A stretch of 64,000 nucleotides of DNA from Prevotella intermedia ATCC 25611 = DSM 20706 (lineage in GTDB: Bacteria > Bacteroidota > Bacteroidia > Bacteroidales > Bacteroidaceae): positions 124,001-188,000 of the forward strand of contig NZ_CP019300.1 of NCBI RefSeq assembly GCF_001953955.1. Reading direction: 5' to 3'. A model generated the notes under the pieces. That model made no database searches and was not told the DNA's origin. It worked only from the letters and a program-made list of their open reading frames with translations. Shown here in pieces: positions 24,878 to 34,867 of this stretch (its first letter is position 1; every line of letters starts with the position of its first letter). The translations under genes and the position numbers were made by a program.

Positions 24878-26800
24878 TTATTTTACAACTACTCTTACAA
24901 CCTTACCGTTCTTGTACTTCACAATATTCACACCCTTCTGTGCGGTGTCAATCTTCTGACCTGCAAGATTGTAGCGAGCTACGATTTCATTGTCTGTATC
25001 TACGGTTGCGTCTTCGATACCTGCAGTAGTAGTAACTTCAACCATGTTGGTTTGGTTCACTACAAGTTCGGTCATAGGAATAGCACTGTTGCCCAATTTA
25101 GGAGCTACAAAAGCAACAACGTGCATCTTGCTTGCATTGTACGCAGCAGGAATATCGTAAGTGAATTGCTTTTCGAAGTTGTCGCCATTCCATGTAATGT
25201 TGTCACCATTGATGTTTGTCAAGCACTGACGGAATGTGTTGTTGTGAACATAGTTCTTAATCTTTTGTCCCTTATCAATCTGTGGGCTAACGATTCCATC
25301 TTCTGTTACATAAACATAAAGTCCATAATCCTTGAGGAAACCACCTGCGTTCTTAACACCAGTACCCTTCACATCAACAACCATTTGGTTGCTTCCGTTT
25401 GCGAGTTTGTCTGCCTTTGCAACTATGTCGATATTTACAAATGCAGGGAGGTTTTCGTCTGTTTGGTCAAACATATTGCTAAACATTTGAACGCCCTCTT
25501 CAAAAGCTGATTCTTTGAAAGCAATTGCTGTTGTAAGCGCACCCTCGATAACAGTTCTGTTAAACGCTGCCATTGGATAGCCATTTGCACCAAGAGCCTT
25601 CATAATAGCTATGCTTTGGTTTGTTTGCATAGGGTCTGGGCTACCCATTGGACCGTGAAGTGCTATCCAAGCCAAGTCTTTGCGCTTCTCTTGCAGTTTC
25701 TTCAAGAGTCTTGAACCAGTAGGACACCAAGTACAAGTTACAGCAGTAAATTGTTCTACGAGGTGCTTTTGTCTCTTAAGACCTGTTTCGTAGAGATTTA
25801 TATCAGCCTCGTAAGCATCGTTCTTGATATTGCCTGTAGGTGCAGCACCGTCAACCTTTGTAATAGTGAACTTAATCTTGCGTGCGCCTAACTGTACGTC
25901 TGTTGTAGGAATCTCAACAACATCAGCCTTCATCTTGCCATTTACAACGCCTGTGATGGTCTGTTCTTTTACCAGTTTACCATCAATAGATGCTGCTAAA
26001 GTATAAGAATTAATATCCGCTGTACCAAAGTTGCTGACATTTACAGTAAACTTAGAGTTGCTTGCAGCCTTTGTAAACTTGCTGAATGTAACGTTGTGGA
26101 GAACAATATCCTTTGCTGGATATTCTTTTTCTACAACAGCCTGAACGCAAAGGTTTCCATATTTTTCAGAGCCAAACTTATACAACTTGCTGCTACCCTC
26201 CATAGCGGCGTATGATGTTTCGATTGTTCCTTCATTCAATAATGAGATTGCATAACATTCAGGAGAAGAGCCTTTCTTCTGTGTATAGGTGAATCCTAAC
26301 ATCACTCCTTCTACTTTGCTGAGGTCAAGAGTATAAGGAGTTGAGAAAGTACAATCGTTCCAGCCCTTCTTAGTGCTGGCAATTTCCTTTTCAGCCACTA
26401 CATTATATTCTATATCACCACCCGAAATATTATAGGTGAACAGCTTTGCAGTTATGGCACCAATACCATCGGCAGGCAATGCGACACGCATACCAACGAC
26501 CTTACCTCCGTTGAAATTCTCAGCAATAACCTTGTTAACGGGTGTAAGAAGGGTTATCTTGCCTTCATTCTGTGTGAAACCAACACCTTTCTCGTTATAG
26601 TTATCGCCGCTGAAGTTACCCATATAACGCTGATTAGCAGGCAAGTTTGCTCTTATAGCCTTAGCGTTGTTTTGGTACTTTACAGAACTAACCGGTTGAG
26701 AGAAGTCGAACTCTGGCTCGGTTACTTTCAAGCTACCGTTCTGTGCAGTAGCTGCGATTGCCATTGCAAATGCAACGCAAGATAATAGAAATTTTTTCAT
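24878..26800 (-). CDS. Secreted Omp28-like protein with thioredoxin-type CxxC and a sorting-type C-terminus
   Basis: 640 residues. Signal peptide 1-19 (ATAQ). The first ~220 residues are a beta-rich binding module and about 225-335 look like an Ig-type domain (VNVSNFGTADINSYTL). From about 345 comes an Omp28-like region starting LVEQFTAVTCTWCPTG; the CTWC (356-359) is a thioredoxin-like CxxC and WIALHGPMGSPDP continues the fold. The last ~40 residues (RYNLAGQKID...GVNIVKYKNGKVVRVVVK) form the short C-terminal sorting-like domain widespread in Prevotella secreted proteins. Omp28 relatives are outer membrane or surface proteins of uncertain role; redox activity is inferred from CxxC only. The promoter leaves a ~155-base leader. 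Confidence 0.75.
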   Translation of the reverse strand: MKKFLLSCVAFAMAIAATAQNGSLKVTEPEFDFSQPVSSVKYQNNAKAIRANLPANQRYMGNFSGDNYNEKGVGFTQNEGKITLLTPVNKVIAENFNGGKVVGMRVALPADGIGAITAKLFTYNISGGDIEYNVVAEKEIASTKKGWNDCTFSTPYTLDLSKVEGVMLGFTYTQKKGSSPECYAISLLNEGTIETSYAAMEGSSKLYKFGSEKYGNLCVQAVVEKEYPAKDIVLHNVTFSKFTKAASNSKFTVNVSNFGTADINSYTLAASIDGKLVKEQTITGVVNGKMKADVVEIPTTDVQLGARKIKFTITKVDGAAPTGNIKNDAYEADINLYETGLKRQKHLVEQFTAVTCTWCPTGSRLLKKLQEKRKDLAWIALHGPMGSPDPMQTNQSIAIMKALGANGYPMAAFNRTVIEGALTTAIAFKESAFEEGVQMFSNMFDQTDENLPAFVNIDIVAKADKLANGSNQMVVDVKGTGVKNAGGFLKDYGLYVYVTEDGIVSPQIDKGQKIKNYVHNNTFRQCLTNINGDNITWNGDNFEKQFTYDIPAAYNASKMHVVAFVAPKLGNSAIPMTELVVNQTNMVEVTTTAGIEDATVDTDNEIVARYNLAGQKIDTAQKGVNIVKYKNGKVVRVVVK

Positions 26801-26964
26801 CTGTTTTTGGTTTAGTAAATATTCAGTTGTTTAACAATTAGCTTATTCATCAACTTCAGTAATTAATACATTAGATTAACAACAAGTTTATTCATAGTTG
26901 CCATATCATAAAACTCACTTAAACCTCATACTACTATAAAGATAAGATAAATATGATGACCTCG

Positions 26965-26972
26965 CAAAGATA
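26965..26972 (-). promoter_or_regulatory. -7 element of the Omp28-like gene
   Basis: The reverse strand reads TATCTTTG, implying a leader of roughly 155 bases. From here to 27241 the DNA is A/T-rich noncoding sequence in which I see no gene. Confidence 0.5.
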
Positions 26973-27241
26973 CAAATAAAATGATAAAAACCTATTATTT
27001 TAAAAGTTTTTTTTGAAATTTTATCTCCATTAGCGCAAACTACGGCGAAAACAGATGCGTCAACAGATAGGTTTTCAAGCATTTTCCACCACTTAAAAAC
27101 AACCGAACACGAACAATGGAAATGCAAGATTTATGGAAACTTTCCGTGCTATAGATATCATATTCTGCCCTCCGAATAGTAACAACCGACGATTCACCTC
27201 TTTATATATAGGCAGGCATCGTTCTGTCTTAGCACAAATTC

Positions 27242-27338
27242 TGCAAATTACTTACACGTAAAGAAATATTTTTCTACATGTAAGTAAGAATTTACATAAG
27301 CGTAAATAAATATTTCTTTACGTGTAAGTAATTTAGCA
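27242..27338. repeat. ACGT-core palindrome array, copy 2
   Basis: Cores at 27256, 27276 (degenerate ACATG), near 27298 and 27320. The outer 30 bases of each side are inverted repeats of one another (GCAAATTACTTACACGTAAA against TTTACGTGTAAGTAATTTAG). It lies between the Omp28-like gene and the end of the C69 peptidase gene. Confidence 0.85.
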
Positions 27339-27468
27339 GACAAAACGTTTCGGAACACATAACCCACTGTAAAAGAGAGATAAAAGAGCAACATTATGCT
27401 ATAAAACAAAACCTTCCATAAAAAAAAGTGTATGCTTCATTGTGCCGTCAAGGTGTATTTACAACGAA

Positions 27469-27508
27469 AAGCGGGTGTACCAAAACAGTTTGTTCGATAC
27501 ACCCGCTT
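27469..27508 (-). terminator. Terminator of the C69 dipeptidase gene
   Basis: AAGCGGGTGTA pairs with TACACCCGCTT over 11 bp with an 18-base loop; TTTTCG follows on the reverse strand. Confidence 0.75.
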
Positions 27509-27539
27509 CTACATATATCGTTCTACGCAACAGCAGGAA

Positions 27540-28979
27540 TTATGCGCCGTGGAAAAGATATTCAGCTTGAATATCCTTTGTAAGCTGCGTGAACAGCTCT
27601 TCCTGCAAAAGGTCAGCAAGTTCCATACCCTTAGTGAGTATCTTGTCGGAAAATTCCTGCAACATATCTTTTGCACGCAAAGGCTGCGTTTTGTAAATGC
27701 GTAGGTACTCTTCTTCCATTTCGCGCTGACGCTGGTCGGTTTCTGCCTCAAACTTCAGATAGGCTTCCTTGATGATTGGTGCATATTTGTTGTAGTTCAC
27801 CATACCCAACGTCATCACTTTGCGGAATTTCCAATAAGCCGAATCGACACTCGACTTGTCGGCACCCTTCGTGTAAGCCTCTGGATAAGAGGTGATACCC
27901 TGATAAAGTGGAAGGAACAAGCCAAGGTCTGCCATACCCATTGCCACATAGTTCACGCAGCCAATGGCTTGTGGAAGTTCGGGACGAACCTGCAAGATGT
28001 GGGTCTGTGTGGTACGGAAGATAGACACAGGGCGATAAGGTTCTTTAGGATTGCTGTGCAAATAAGGGTCGTGCTCCGTATTGTCGTAATGGAAACGGAA
28101 GGCGTGGCGCATATCTGCAATGCTGATTGGCTTTTCCGCCTTGGCATAAACGGGGAACGTATTCTTTGTAACGTCGTTCTTTATGCTGGGCGAGAACATT
28201 TTCTGCAATCCCCATACACGTGGATAATTGTATGTGGTGTCGAGCTTTATGTCGCGTGCGTAGGCTTCGTGGAAGTCGAAATTGCCCTTCTTTGGGTCGT
28301 ACAATCCGTGCTTCTCGGCAAACTCCAACAGGTCGTTGGAAGCCATATAGTTTTCTGTGTCCAATGGGTCGTATAGGCGGAAACGGCTTTGGTTGCCTGT
28401 AACGAAATATTGGTCTTTCGGCATACGGCAAGCCAACCAACGATGACCGCAGGCTGTTTCAAGATACCATATCTCCTTGTTATCGACAAAACCGATGCCA
28501 AATCCTTCGGCAATGCCGTGCTTTTCTATCAGCATACCCAAGCGTTCAACACCTTCACGTGCGGTGCGAATGTAGGGCAGAACAACGTTGAATACGGCAT
28601 TCTCAGCGATACCGTTCTCTACAAGCGGGTCGTACTTCAACACTTCGTCGCTGCTGAATATGCTTTCCGTGGCACTCATACCTACACCGGCAGTGTTAAA
28701 GCCTGCGCTTCCCCAGTGATTAGGCAGACAATAGGGTGCCAATGCGCTGTAACCCAAAGCCTCCTTGGGAAGTTCGCAACGGAAAGGGCTGTCTTTCGCA
28801 ACATATTCGGTTGCGCCTTCTGTGGTATCTTCGTAAATTTCGTAGTTCTTTGCCTCCATGGCGTCCCAGTCTTCGGAACGTGCCACCATCATAGAACCGT
28901 CGCTTGTCATTTCCTGTCCCACAATCATCGTGGTACATTCTGATGGTAAATTGCTTACCAAAACTTTATTTTCTTTCAT
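27540..28979 (-). CDS. C69-family dipeptidase (PepD-like)
   Basis: 479 residues, usual for the family. Peptidase C69 enzymes are N-terminal nucleophile hydrolases whose catalytic Cys is exposed by removal of a short propeptide; here Cys15 in SECTTMIVG fits. Other family landmarks are DGSMMVARSEDW, GINFVD-like GIGFVDNKEIWYLET, GHRWLACRMP, NQSRF and HTHILQVRPELP. No signal peptide is seen, so it is probably cytoplasmic and cleaves dipeptides, suiting an asaccharolytic, peptide-fermenting bacterium. Single-gene unit with its own promoter and terminator. Confidence 0.92.
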   Translation of the reverse strand: MKENKVLVSNLPSECTTMIVGQEMTSDGSMMVARSEDWDAMEAKNYEIYEDTTEGATEYVAKDSPFRCELPKEALGYSALAPYCLPNHWGSAGFNTAGVGMSATESIFSSDEVLKYDPLVENGIAENAVFNVVLPYIRTAREGVERLGMLIEKHGIAEGFGIGFVDNKEIWYLETACGHRWLACRMPKDQYFVTGNQSRFRLYDPLDTENYMASNDLLEFAEKHGLYDPKKGNFDFHEAYARDIKLDTTYNYPRVWGLQKMFSPSIKNDVTKNTFPVYAKAEKPISIADMRHAFRFHYDNTEHDPYLHSNPKEPYRPVSIFRTTQTHILQVRPELPQAIGCVNYVAMGMADLGLFLPLYQGITSYPEAYTKGADKSSVDSAYWKFRKVMTLGMVNYNKYAPIIKEAYLKFEAETDQRQREMEEEYLRIYKTQPLRAKDMLQEFSDKILTKGMELADLLQEELFTQLTKDIQAEYLFHGA

Positions 28980-29013
28980 AAATATATTTGTTTTAAGATA
29001 TAACTTGTAAGGG

Positions 29014-29021
29014 CAAATGTA
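29014..29021 (-). promoter_or_regulatory. -7 element of the C69 dipeptidase gene
   Basis: The reverse strand reads TACATTTG, 34 bases upstream of the ATG. Confidence 0.55.
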
Positions 29022-29195
29022 GGCAAAATAATTGAATTGAAGAAAGGCTTTTGCCGATTTATTGTTATTTTACCTAATTGTAGGTAATCGAAATTATATC
29101 GGAAGTCTTTACTAAACAAACTTAAAAATAGGAGCTAAATTCAATAATTTACATAATTAACTAAGAAAATCGGGCAGTATCTAAAGAATTCTAAT

Positions 29196-29203
29196 TAAAT
29201 TTG
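29196..29203 (+). promoter_or_regulatory. -7 element of the DUF6242-to-bamA gene series
   Basis: TAAATTTG, 26 bases before the ATG at 29230, matches TAnnTTTG. It would start a transcript that may run through uppS and bamA. Confidence 0.55.
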
Positions 29204-29229
29204 CAGACAAATTGTATAATTACAGCTCA

Positions 29230-30609
29230 ATGAGAAATAAGATATATTCCCTTATAGCAATGCTGACAATGGCACTTGCGCTGACATCGTGCTTTAGCGA
29301 AAACGAGAAGAAACAAGAAACAAGACCGTACGAAACTGCGATTGTTGCCTTCTCGCTTAAAGAAGTAAAATTTCCTCTCGATACGGTTACCAAGGCTGGA
29401 AAAGACACAACCGTTATCGCTAAATACAAGAAACTCAACAAGCATAGGTTCTATATCGACCACAATAACGGAACGATTTACAACCCTGACTCGCTGCCTT
29501 ACGGAGCGAAAGTGAAGGCTGTGATTGCCAGCATCGCAACAAAAAGCGGTGGTATCTTATATTTCAAGTCGCTAACCGACGACAAAGAGACGCTATACAA
29601 TCAGAAAGACTCTATCGATTTCTCGAAACCACGCACCGTTACCGTTTATTCTCAAGACGGAAGCTTCCGCCGTACTTACACCATATCGGTGAATGTGCAC
29701 AAGCAACGCGGCAACGAATTTACGTGGAAAGCATTCAACGACAATGCCGACTTTGCACTGTTTGAGAACGCAAAGATGGTAAACCACGACGGAAAAATCT
29801 ACGTTTTCGGAAAGAAAGACAGCCAGACACTCGGCTACTTCACATCAGAAGAAGACGGAAACACGTGGACACAGCTTCCTGCAACCTTTGCAGCAGAGGC
29901 TTACAAGAGCGTCATCGTGAGCCAAGGTGCCATCTACTTGCTCGACAATGGGCAAGTCAAGCGCACTGCCGACGGCAAAACATGGGAAACAACAGGCACT
30001 GCATCGCTGCAACAGCTTGTTGCTGCAAGTAAGTCAGAAATGTACGCGCTTTCTAACAGCAAAACGCTTATGGTATCGAAAGACAACGGTGCCAACTGGA
30101 AAGCAGAGGCATTGGACACCGATGCTGCAAAACTGCCTACCGAAGGCGTTGGCTATATGTGCCAGCCATTGGCTGCTAACAGCGAAATAGACAGGGTTGT
30201 ACTTTTCGGAACGAACGCAACAAGCAACCACGCCGTAATATGGAACAAGCTCGTAGACTATACAAATGCAGCTACAAACTACAAGTGGTCGTTCGTGGAA
30301 TCGGGATTAAGCGAGACTTTCCAACTTCCTAAATACAAATTCCTCACTGTTCTCCATTACAACAACAAGGCTATGGCGTTCGGTGTAACTAACGACGGCA
30401 AGTTTGCACAGATAAAAGAAAGCAGCAACAGTGGCATTGTTTGGACAGCCAACAAGACTTACGTCTACCCAGCCGCTACACCTTCGGGATATTTTGCTGC
30501 AACAGCCGACAGCCAAAACTATATTTGGATTGTCAGCGGAAGCAAGGTTTGGAAAGGCAGAATGAACAGTATGGGGTGGAAAAAGCCTCAAACCGATTTT
30601 ACAGAATAA
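29230..30609 (+). CDS. DUF6242 lipoprotein with Asp-box repeats
   Basis: 459 residues from the ATG at 29230; the longer frame from 29212 overlaps the promoter region. A lipoprotein signal ends at Cys21 (ALALTSC). Residues ~35-165 form the DUF6242 N-terminal beta-sandwich, with YNPDSLPYGAKV and RTYTISVNVH. From ~170 come BNR/Asp-box-like hairpins (SEEDGNTWTQLP, TADGKTWETTG, SKDNGANWKAE) of a beta-propeller. It is probably anchored in the outer membrane. It begins a tightly spaced run DUF6242-DUF6089-uppS-bamA, so a role in envelope upkeep is plausible but unproven. Confidence 0.8.
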   Translation: MRNKIYSLIAMLTMALALTSCFSENEKKQETRPYETAIVAFSLKEVKFPLDTVTKAGKDTTVIAKYKKLNKHRFYIDHNNGTIYNPDSLPYGAKVKAVIASIATKSGGILYFKSLTDDKETLYNQKDSIDFSKPRTVTVYSQDGSFRRTYTISVNVHKQRGNEFTWKAFNDNADFALFENAKMVNHDGKIYVFGKKDSQTLGYFTSEEDGNTWTQLPATFAAEAYKSVIVSQGAIYLLDNGQVKRTADGKTWETTGTASLQQLVAASKSEMYALSNSKTLMVSKDNGANWKAEALDTDAAKLPTEGVGYMCQPLAANSEIDRVVLFGTNATSNHAVIWNKLVDYTNAATNYKWSFVESGLSETFQLPKYKFLTVLHYNNKAMAFGVTNDGKFAQIKESSNSGIVWTANKTYVYPAATPSGYFAATADSQNYIWIVSGSKVWKGRMNSMGWKKPQTDFTE

Positions 30610-30674
30610 AATTTCAAGGGTGGTTGTAAGGTTGTAGAGAGCCTTCCACAACCAACAAGAATAAAAGCAAAGAA

Positions 30675-31367
30675 ATGAAACGTATCCTCTTTTATATATT
30701 GCTCTTCATTGCTTCTGCCCCTGTTCAGGCGCAGGACGGCGAAGAATATAAAATGGAATTGGGTGCGGGAGTAGGGTTGATGGGCTATCTTGGCGACTTC
30801 AACGGTTCGCTTACGAAAGACCTTCAGCCTATGGGAACCTTATTGGCACGCTATGCTTTCAGTCCTTACATGGGGCTGAAGCTCAACGTTTCGTATGGAA
30901 AGATGCAGGGAAAGTCAAGCGATGTAAAGACTTACTATCCTAGGTTTTCAACCAAACCCTACGAATTCAGCAATGCTTTGGTAGATGTTGGAGTTGCTTA
31001 CGAATACAACTTCTGGCCCTACGGCACAGGAAGGGAATACAGAGGGGCACAGCGTTTAACGCCCTTTGTTTCTGTTGGATTAGGCGCAACTTACGTGCAG
31101 ATAAAAGACGGAGACAGGAAATCGGCTTTTTCGGCAAACCTTCCAATAGGTTTGGGCATTAAGTATAAAATGGGAGAACGCACAAATATCGGATTGGAAT
31201 GGGTGATGCACTTCTGCCTTTCCGACGAGTTGGACGGACAGAAAGACCCCTACGACATAAAAAGTAGTGGAGCTTTCAAGAACACCGACTGCTATTCTAC
31301 CCTGCAACTCACCTTCACTTACAGTTTTATGGCAAAGTGCCGCACTTGTCATAACGAAGACGAATAG
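30675..31367 (+). CDS. DUF6089-like outer membrane beta-barrel protein
   Basis: 230 residues. Signal peptide 1-19 (APVQAQ), then a small predicted beta-barrel with alternating strands (YKMELGAGVGLMGYLGDF, LKLNVSYGKM, FVSVGLGATYVQI, GLGIKYKMGERTNIGLEW). The C-terminal CRTCHNEDE carries a CxxC after the last strand. The sequence and its position before uppS and bamA match the DUF6089 family of Bacteroidetes. The function is not known; co-location with outer membrane assembly genes suggests an envelope role. Confidence 0.75.
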   Translation: MKRILFYILLFIASAPVQAQDGEEYKMELGAGVGLMGYLGDFNGSLTKDLQPMGTLLARYAFSPYMGLKLNVSYGKMQGKSSDVKTYYPRFSTKPYEFSNALVDVGVAYEYNFWPYGTGREYRGAQRLTPFVSVGLGATYVQIKDGDRKSAFSANLPIGLGIKYKMGERTNIGLEWVMHFCLSDELDGQKDPYDIKSSGAFKNTDCYSTLQLTFTYSFMAKCRTCHNEDE

Positions 31368-31427
31368 CCGACAGTTGCCCATTTAATTGGTTATAACAAA
31401 TAAGAAACAATACAATCTTCGCAAAAT

Positions 31428-32186
31428 ATGGCAGAAGAATTAGATATGAAACGCATACCGCAACACATTGCCATCATTATGGACGGCAACGGTCGTTGGG
31501 CTACAGAACGCAACAAGCCACGTTCGTATGGGCATCAAGCGGGAGTAGATACCGTGCGTCGGATTACGTCGGAATGTACCCGATTGGGCGTAAAGTACCT
31601 TACACTTTACACCTTTTCCACTGAAAATTGGAATCGGCCGTCCGACGAGATAGCTGCACTTATGGGACTTGTACTGACTTCTCTCGAAGACGAAATCTTT
31701 ATGAAGAACAATGTACGCTTCCAAGTTATTGGCGACATCGACCGCCTTCCTGCAGCAGTAGCAGACAAACTCCGCGAAACCATTGAGCATACGGCAAACA
31801 ACGATACTATGACAATGGTGGTTGCGCTAAGCTATTCTGCACGTTGGGAACTTACAGAAGCCACAAAACAGATAGCAGCAAAGGTTCAAAAAGGCGAATT
31901 AAGCATAGATGATATCGACGAAAATGCCATTAACAACAGTCTTTGCACAAGCTTTATGCCCGACCCCGACCTACTTATCAGGACGGGAGGAGAGTTCCGC
32001 ATATCCAATTATCTGCTTTGGCAGTTAGCCTATTCGGAACTATATTTCTGCGAGACCTATTGGCCAGACTTCTCAGAAGCCGACTTGCACAAGGCAATAG
32101 CCGACTATCAGGGTCGTCAGCGTCGTTTTGGAAAGACAGAGAAACAAGTAGAAACAGAACAAGAAAATAAAAAAGATACGCTATAA
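31428..32186 (+). CDS. uppS: Isoprenyl transferase (undecaprenyl diphosphate synthase)
   Basis: 252 residues from 31428 (an ATG at 31446 is an alternative). Cis-prenyltransferase motifs are complete: [12 protein letters not shown] with the catalytic Asp, [31 protein letters not shown] and the C-terminal [20 protein letters not shown]...WPDF. It condenses isopentenyl diphosphate units onto farnesyl diphosphate to give the C55 carrier for peptidoglycan and surface glycans. The stop codon abuts the bamA start, so translation is probably coupled. Confidence 0.96.
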   Translation: MAEELDMKRIPQHIAIIMDGNGRWATERNKPRSYGHQAGVDTVRRITSECTRLGVKYLTLYTFSTENWNRPSDEIAALMGLVLTSLEDEIFMKNNVRFQVIGDIDRLPAAVADKLRETIEHTANNDTMTMVVALSYSARWELTEATKQIAAKVQKGELSIDDIDENAINNSLCTSFMPDPDLLIRTGGEFRISNYLLWQLAYSELYFCETYWPDFSEADLHKAIADYQGRQRRFGKTEKQVETEQENKKDTL

Positions 32187-34805
32187 ATGAGTAATACGAA
32201 AAAGGTCTTGATACTCTTGGCTGCAATTTTCAGCTTCAGCTTGCAGATGAAAGCGCAAGAGAAAATTGTAAAACCAGCCATTTCATACGCTACCAACCCA
32301 CAACAGTATAAGTTAGCAGGCATTTCTGTATCGGGAGTGGAGGGCTACGAAGACTATGTTCTTGTGGGAATCTCAGGATTAACCATAGGACAATACATTG
32401 AAATCCCAGGTACAGCCATCACAAACGCAGTGAAACGCTATTGGAAACATGGCTTATTTTCCGAAGTTTCAATAGCTGTGGATTCCTTGGTGGGCGAAAA
32501 AGCATACCTACACATATACTTACAAACGCGTCCGCGCATTTCCAGCATCAACTATCTTGGGCTAAAGAAAAGCGAACGTGAAGATATGGACCAGAAGTTG
32601 GGTATTATAAAAGGTGGACAGATAACACCTAACATGATAGACCGTGCAAGAATCCTCGCCAAAAAGTATTTTGACGATAAGGGATACAAAGATGCTACCG
32701 TGCAAATACGCCAGCGCGACGACGTTACGGCAAAGAATCAAGTCATTCTTGATATAGAAGTAGACAAGAAAGAAAAGAAAAAGGTTCGCCACATTATTAT
32801 AGATGGTAACGAACAACTGCACGACAAGAAGATAAAAGGTTCGTTATTTAAGAAGGGTGCCTTCGCTAAGACAAACGAAGCAGGCAAGTTATCGACCCTT
32901 TTAAAGGCAAAGAAGTTCACTCCTGAACGTTGGGAGGAAGACAAGAAACACCTTATTGAAAAGTATTACGAGCACGGTTTCCGCGATGCAACTATCTTAA
33001 AGGACAGCATTTGGAACGAAGACGATAAGCACGTGAACGTGTATGTGAAAGTAGACGAAGGCAAGAAGTACTACATTCGCAACATCAACTGGGTGGGAAA
33101 TACAATTTATACCACTGATTATCTTAATTCATTGCTCGATATGAAGAAAGGCGACGTCTACAATCAGAAGTTCCTTAACAAGCGATTAACGGAGGACGAA
33201 TCGTCGGTTGGCAACCAATATTGGGACCACGGCTACCTCTTTTACAACTTACAACCTACGGAAATTAACATTGTCGGCGACTCCGTAGACCTTGAAATGC
33301 GTATCTACGAAGGTCAGCAAGCACGCATCAAGCGTGTCCGCATCAATGGTAACGACCGCATTTACGAGAATGTTGTTCGCCGCGAATTGCGCACAAAGCC
33401 AGGCGACCTCTTCTCTAAAGCAGCCTTGATGCGTACTGCCCGCGACTTGGCATCTATGGGACACTTCGACCCAGAATCGGTTAATCCAGAGCCAAAAGCC
33501 AACTATGAAGATGGTACAGTAGACATTAACTGGAACTTAAAACAGAAGTCTAACGACCAAATACAGTTACAGTTAGGTTGGGGACAGATGGGTGCGCTGT
33601 TGCAATTGGGCTTAAAACTGAACAACTTCTCTATTGCAAACTTGCTCAAAAAGAACAAGGAACACAGAGGATTCCTGCCTATTGGCGATGGCGAAACAAT
33701 GTCGTTGAATGCCCAAACCAACGGTAAATACTACCAGTCTTACGGTTTGCAATACGCCACAAACTGGTTTGGAGGCAAGCGTCCTATTCAGTTTACGCTC
33801 GGTGCGAACTTCTCTAAGTCTACCGATGTGAACACAAGCTACTACAGCCGTAGCTATATGCAGAACTACTACAACTATATGTACGGCGTAGGTAATTACA
33901 ATTACAACAACTACGAGAACTATCTCGACCCCGACAAGTACATTCAAATCTGGGGATTCTATGCTGGTTGGGGTAAGCGACTAAGATGGCCTGACGACTA
34001 TTTCCAGCTCTCTGTTCAGCTTTCTTATCAACGCTACATCTTGAAGAACTGGCGTTACTTCCTTATAATGTCGAACGGTACAGCCAACAACTTGAGCTTA
34101 AACATTTCGCTCAATCGTAGTTCTACCGACAACCAGCTATACCCACGTACGGGTTCAGAGTTCTCTGCATCGCTCTCAATTACACCGCCTTGGTCTAAGT
34201 TCGACAAAAAAGACTACAAGAACCTTGCCAACGACCGCTTCTCGGCTACTTATCAACAAGAGCAACAAGAGAAATATCGTTGGGTGGAATACCACAAATG
34301 GAAGTTCAAGGCACGCACCTTTACAGCCCTCAGCAGTGGCAGCAAGTGCTTCGTGTTGATGACTCGCGTGGAATTCGGATTGTTGGGAAGCTACAACCGC
34401 TACAAGAAAAGCCCATTTGAAACCTTCTATATGGGTGGCGACGGTATGAGCGGATACTCTTCAAGCTACGCACAAGAAACCATTGGTCTGCGTGGTTACG
34501 ACAATGGTCAGCTCACACAGCGCGGCGAAGGCTACGCTTACGACCGCATGACGCTCGAACTCCGCTATCCGTTCCTCTTAGGTAACACCACCATTTACGG
34601 TCTTGGATTTGTAGAAGCAGGTAATGCGTGGACGGAAACATCGAAGTTCAATCCATTCGATATGAAGCGTTCAGCAGGTTTAGGCGTGCGTATCTACCTC
34701 CCAATGGTGGGTATGATGGGTATCGACTGGGCTTACGGCTTCGACAAAGTCTTTGGAAAGAAAGGCGGAAGTCAGTTCCACTTTGTATTGGGACAAGAGT
34801 TCTAA
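32187..34805 (+). CDS. bamA: Outer membrane protein assembly factor BamA
   Basis: 872 residues: signal peptide (1-23, MKAQ), five POTRA domains (about 45-480; e.g. ISSINYLGLKKSE, VRHIIIDGNEQL, IRNINWVGNTIYTTDYL, IKRVRINGNDRIYENVVRREL) and a C-terminal Omp85 barrel. The barrel holds the GGDGMSGYSS and RGYDNGQLTQRG region (the RGF/RGY lid motif) and ends HFVLGQEF, a terminal Phe. BamA inserts barrels into the outer membrane. It directly follows uppS and precedes ompH (Skp-like) genes. Confidence 0.97.
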   Translation: MSNTKKVLILLAAIFSFSLQMKAQEKIVKPAISYATNPQQYKLAGISVSGVEGYEDYVLVGISGLTIGQYIEIPGTAITNAVKRYWKHGLFSEVSIAVDSLVGEKAYLHIYLQTRPRISSINYLGLKKSEREDMDQKLGIIKGGQITPNMIDRARILAKKYFDDKGYKDATVQIRQRDDVTAKNQVILDIEVDKKEKKKVRHIIIDGNEQLHDKKIKGSLFKKGAFAKTNEAGKLSTLLKAKKFTPERWEEDKKHLIEKYYEHGFRDATILKDSIWNEDDKHVNVYVKVDEGKKYYIRNINWVGNTIYTTDYLNSLLDMKKGDVYNQKFLNKRLTEDESSVGNQYWDHGYLFYNLQPTEINIVGDSVDLEMRIYEGQQARIKRVRINGNDRIYENVVRRELRTKPGDLFSKAALMRTARDLASMGHFDPESVNPEPKANYEDGTVDINWNLKQKSNDQIQLQLGWGQMGALLQLGLKLNNFSIANLLKKNKEHRGFLPIGDGETMSLNAQTNGKYYQSYGLQYATNWFGGKRPIQFTLGANFSKSTDVNTSYYSRSYMQNYYNYMYGVGNYNYNNYENYLDPDKYIQIWGFYAGWGKRLRWPDDYFQLSVQLSYQRYILKNWRYFLIMSNGTANNLSLNISLNRSSTDNQLYPRTGSEFSASLSITPPWSKFDKKDYKNLANDRFSATYQQEQQEKYRWVEYHKWKFKARTFTALSSGSKCFVLMTRVEFGLLGSYNRYKKSPFETFYMGGDGMSGYSSSYAQETIGLRGYDNGQLTQRGEGYAYDRMTLELRYPFLLGNTTIYGLGFVEAGNAWTETSKFNPFDMKRSAGLGVRIYLPMVGMMGIDWAYGFDKVFGKKGGSQFHFVLGQEF

Positions 34806-34815
34806 CAACTTAACA

Positions 34816-34839
34816 ATGCCACCTCCATACAGGTGGCAT
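34816..34839 (+). other. Intergenic hairpin between bamA and ompH
   Basis: A perfect 9-bp stem ATGCCACCT/AGGTGGCAT with a six-base loop and no T-run. It may be an mRNA stability or processing element adjusting bamA against ompH levels. Confidence 0.5.
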
Positions 34840-34867
34840 ACAGAAATAACAAGAAGAGATATTGACA

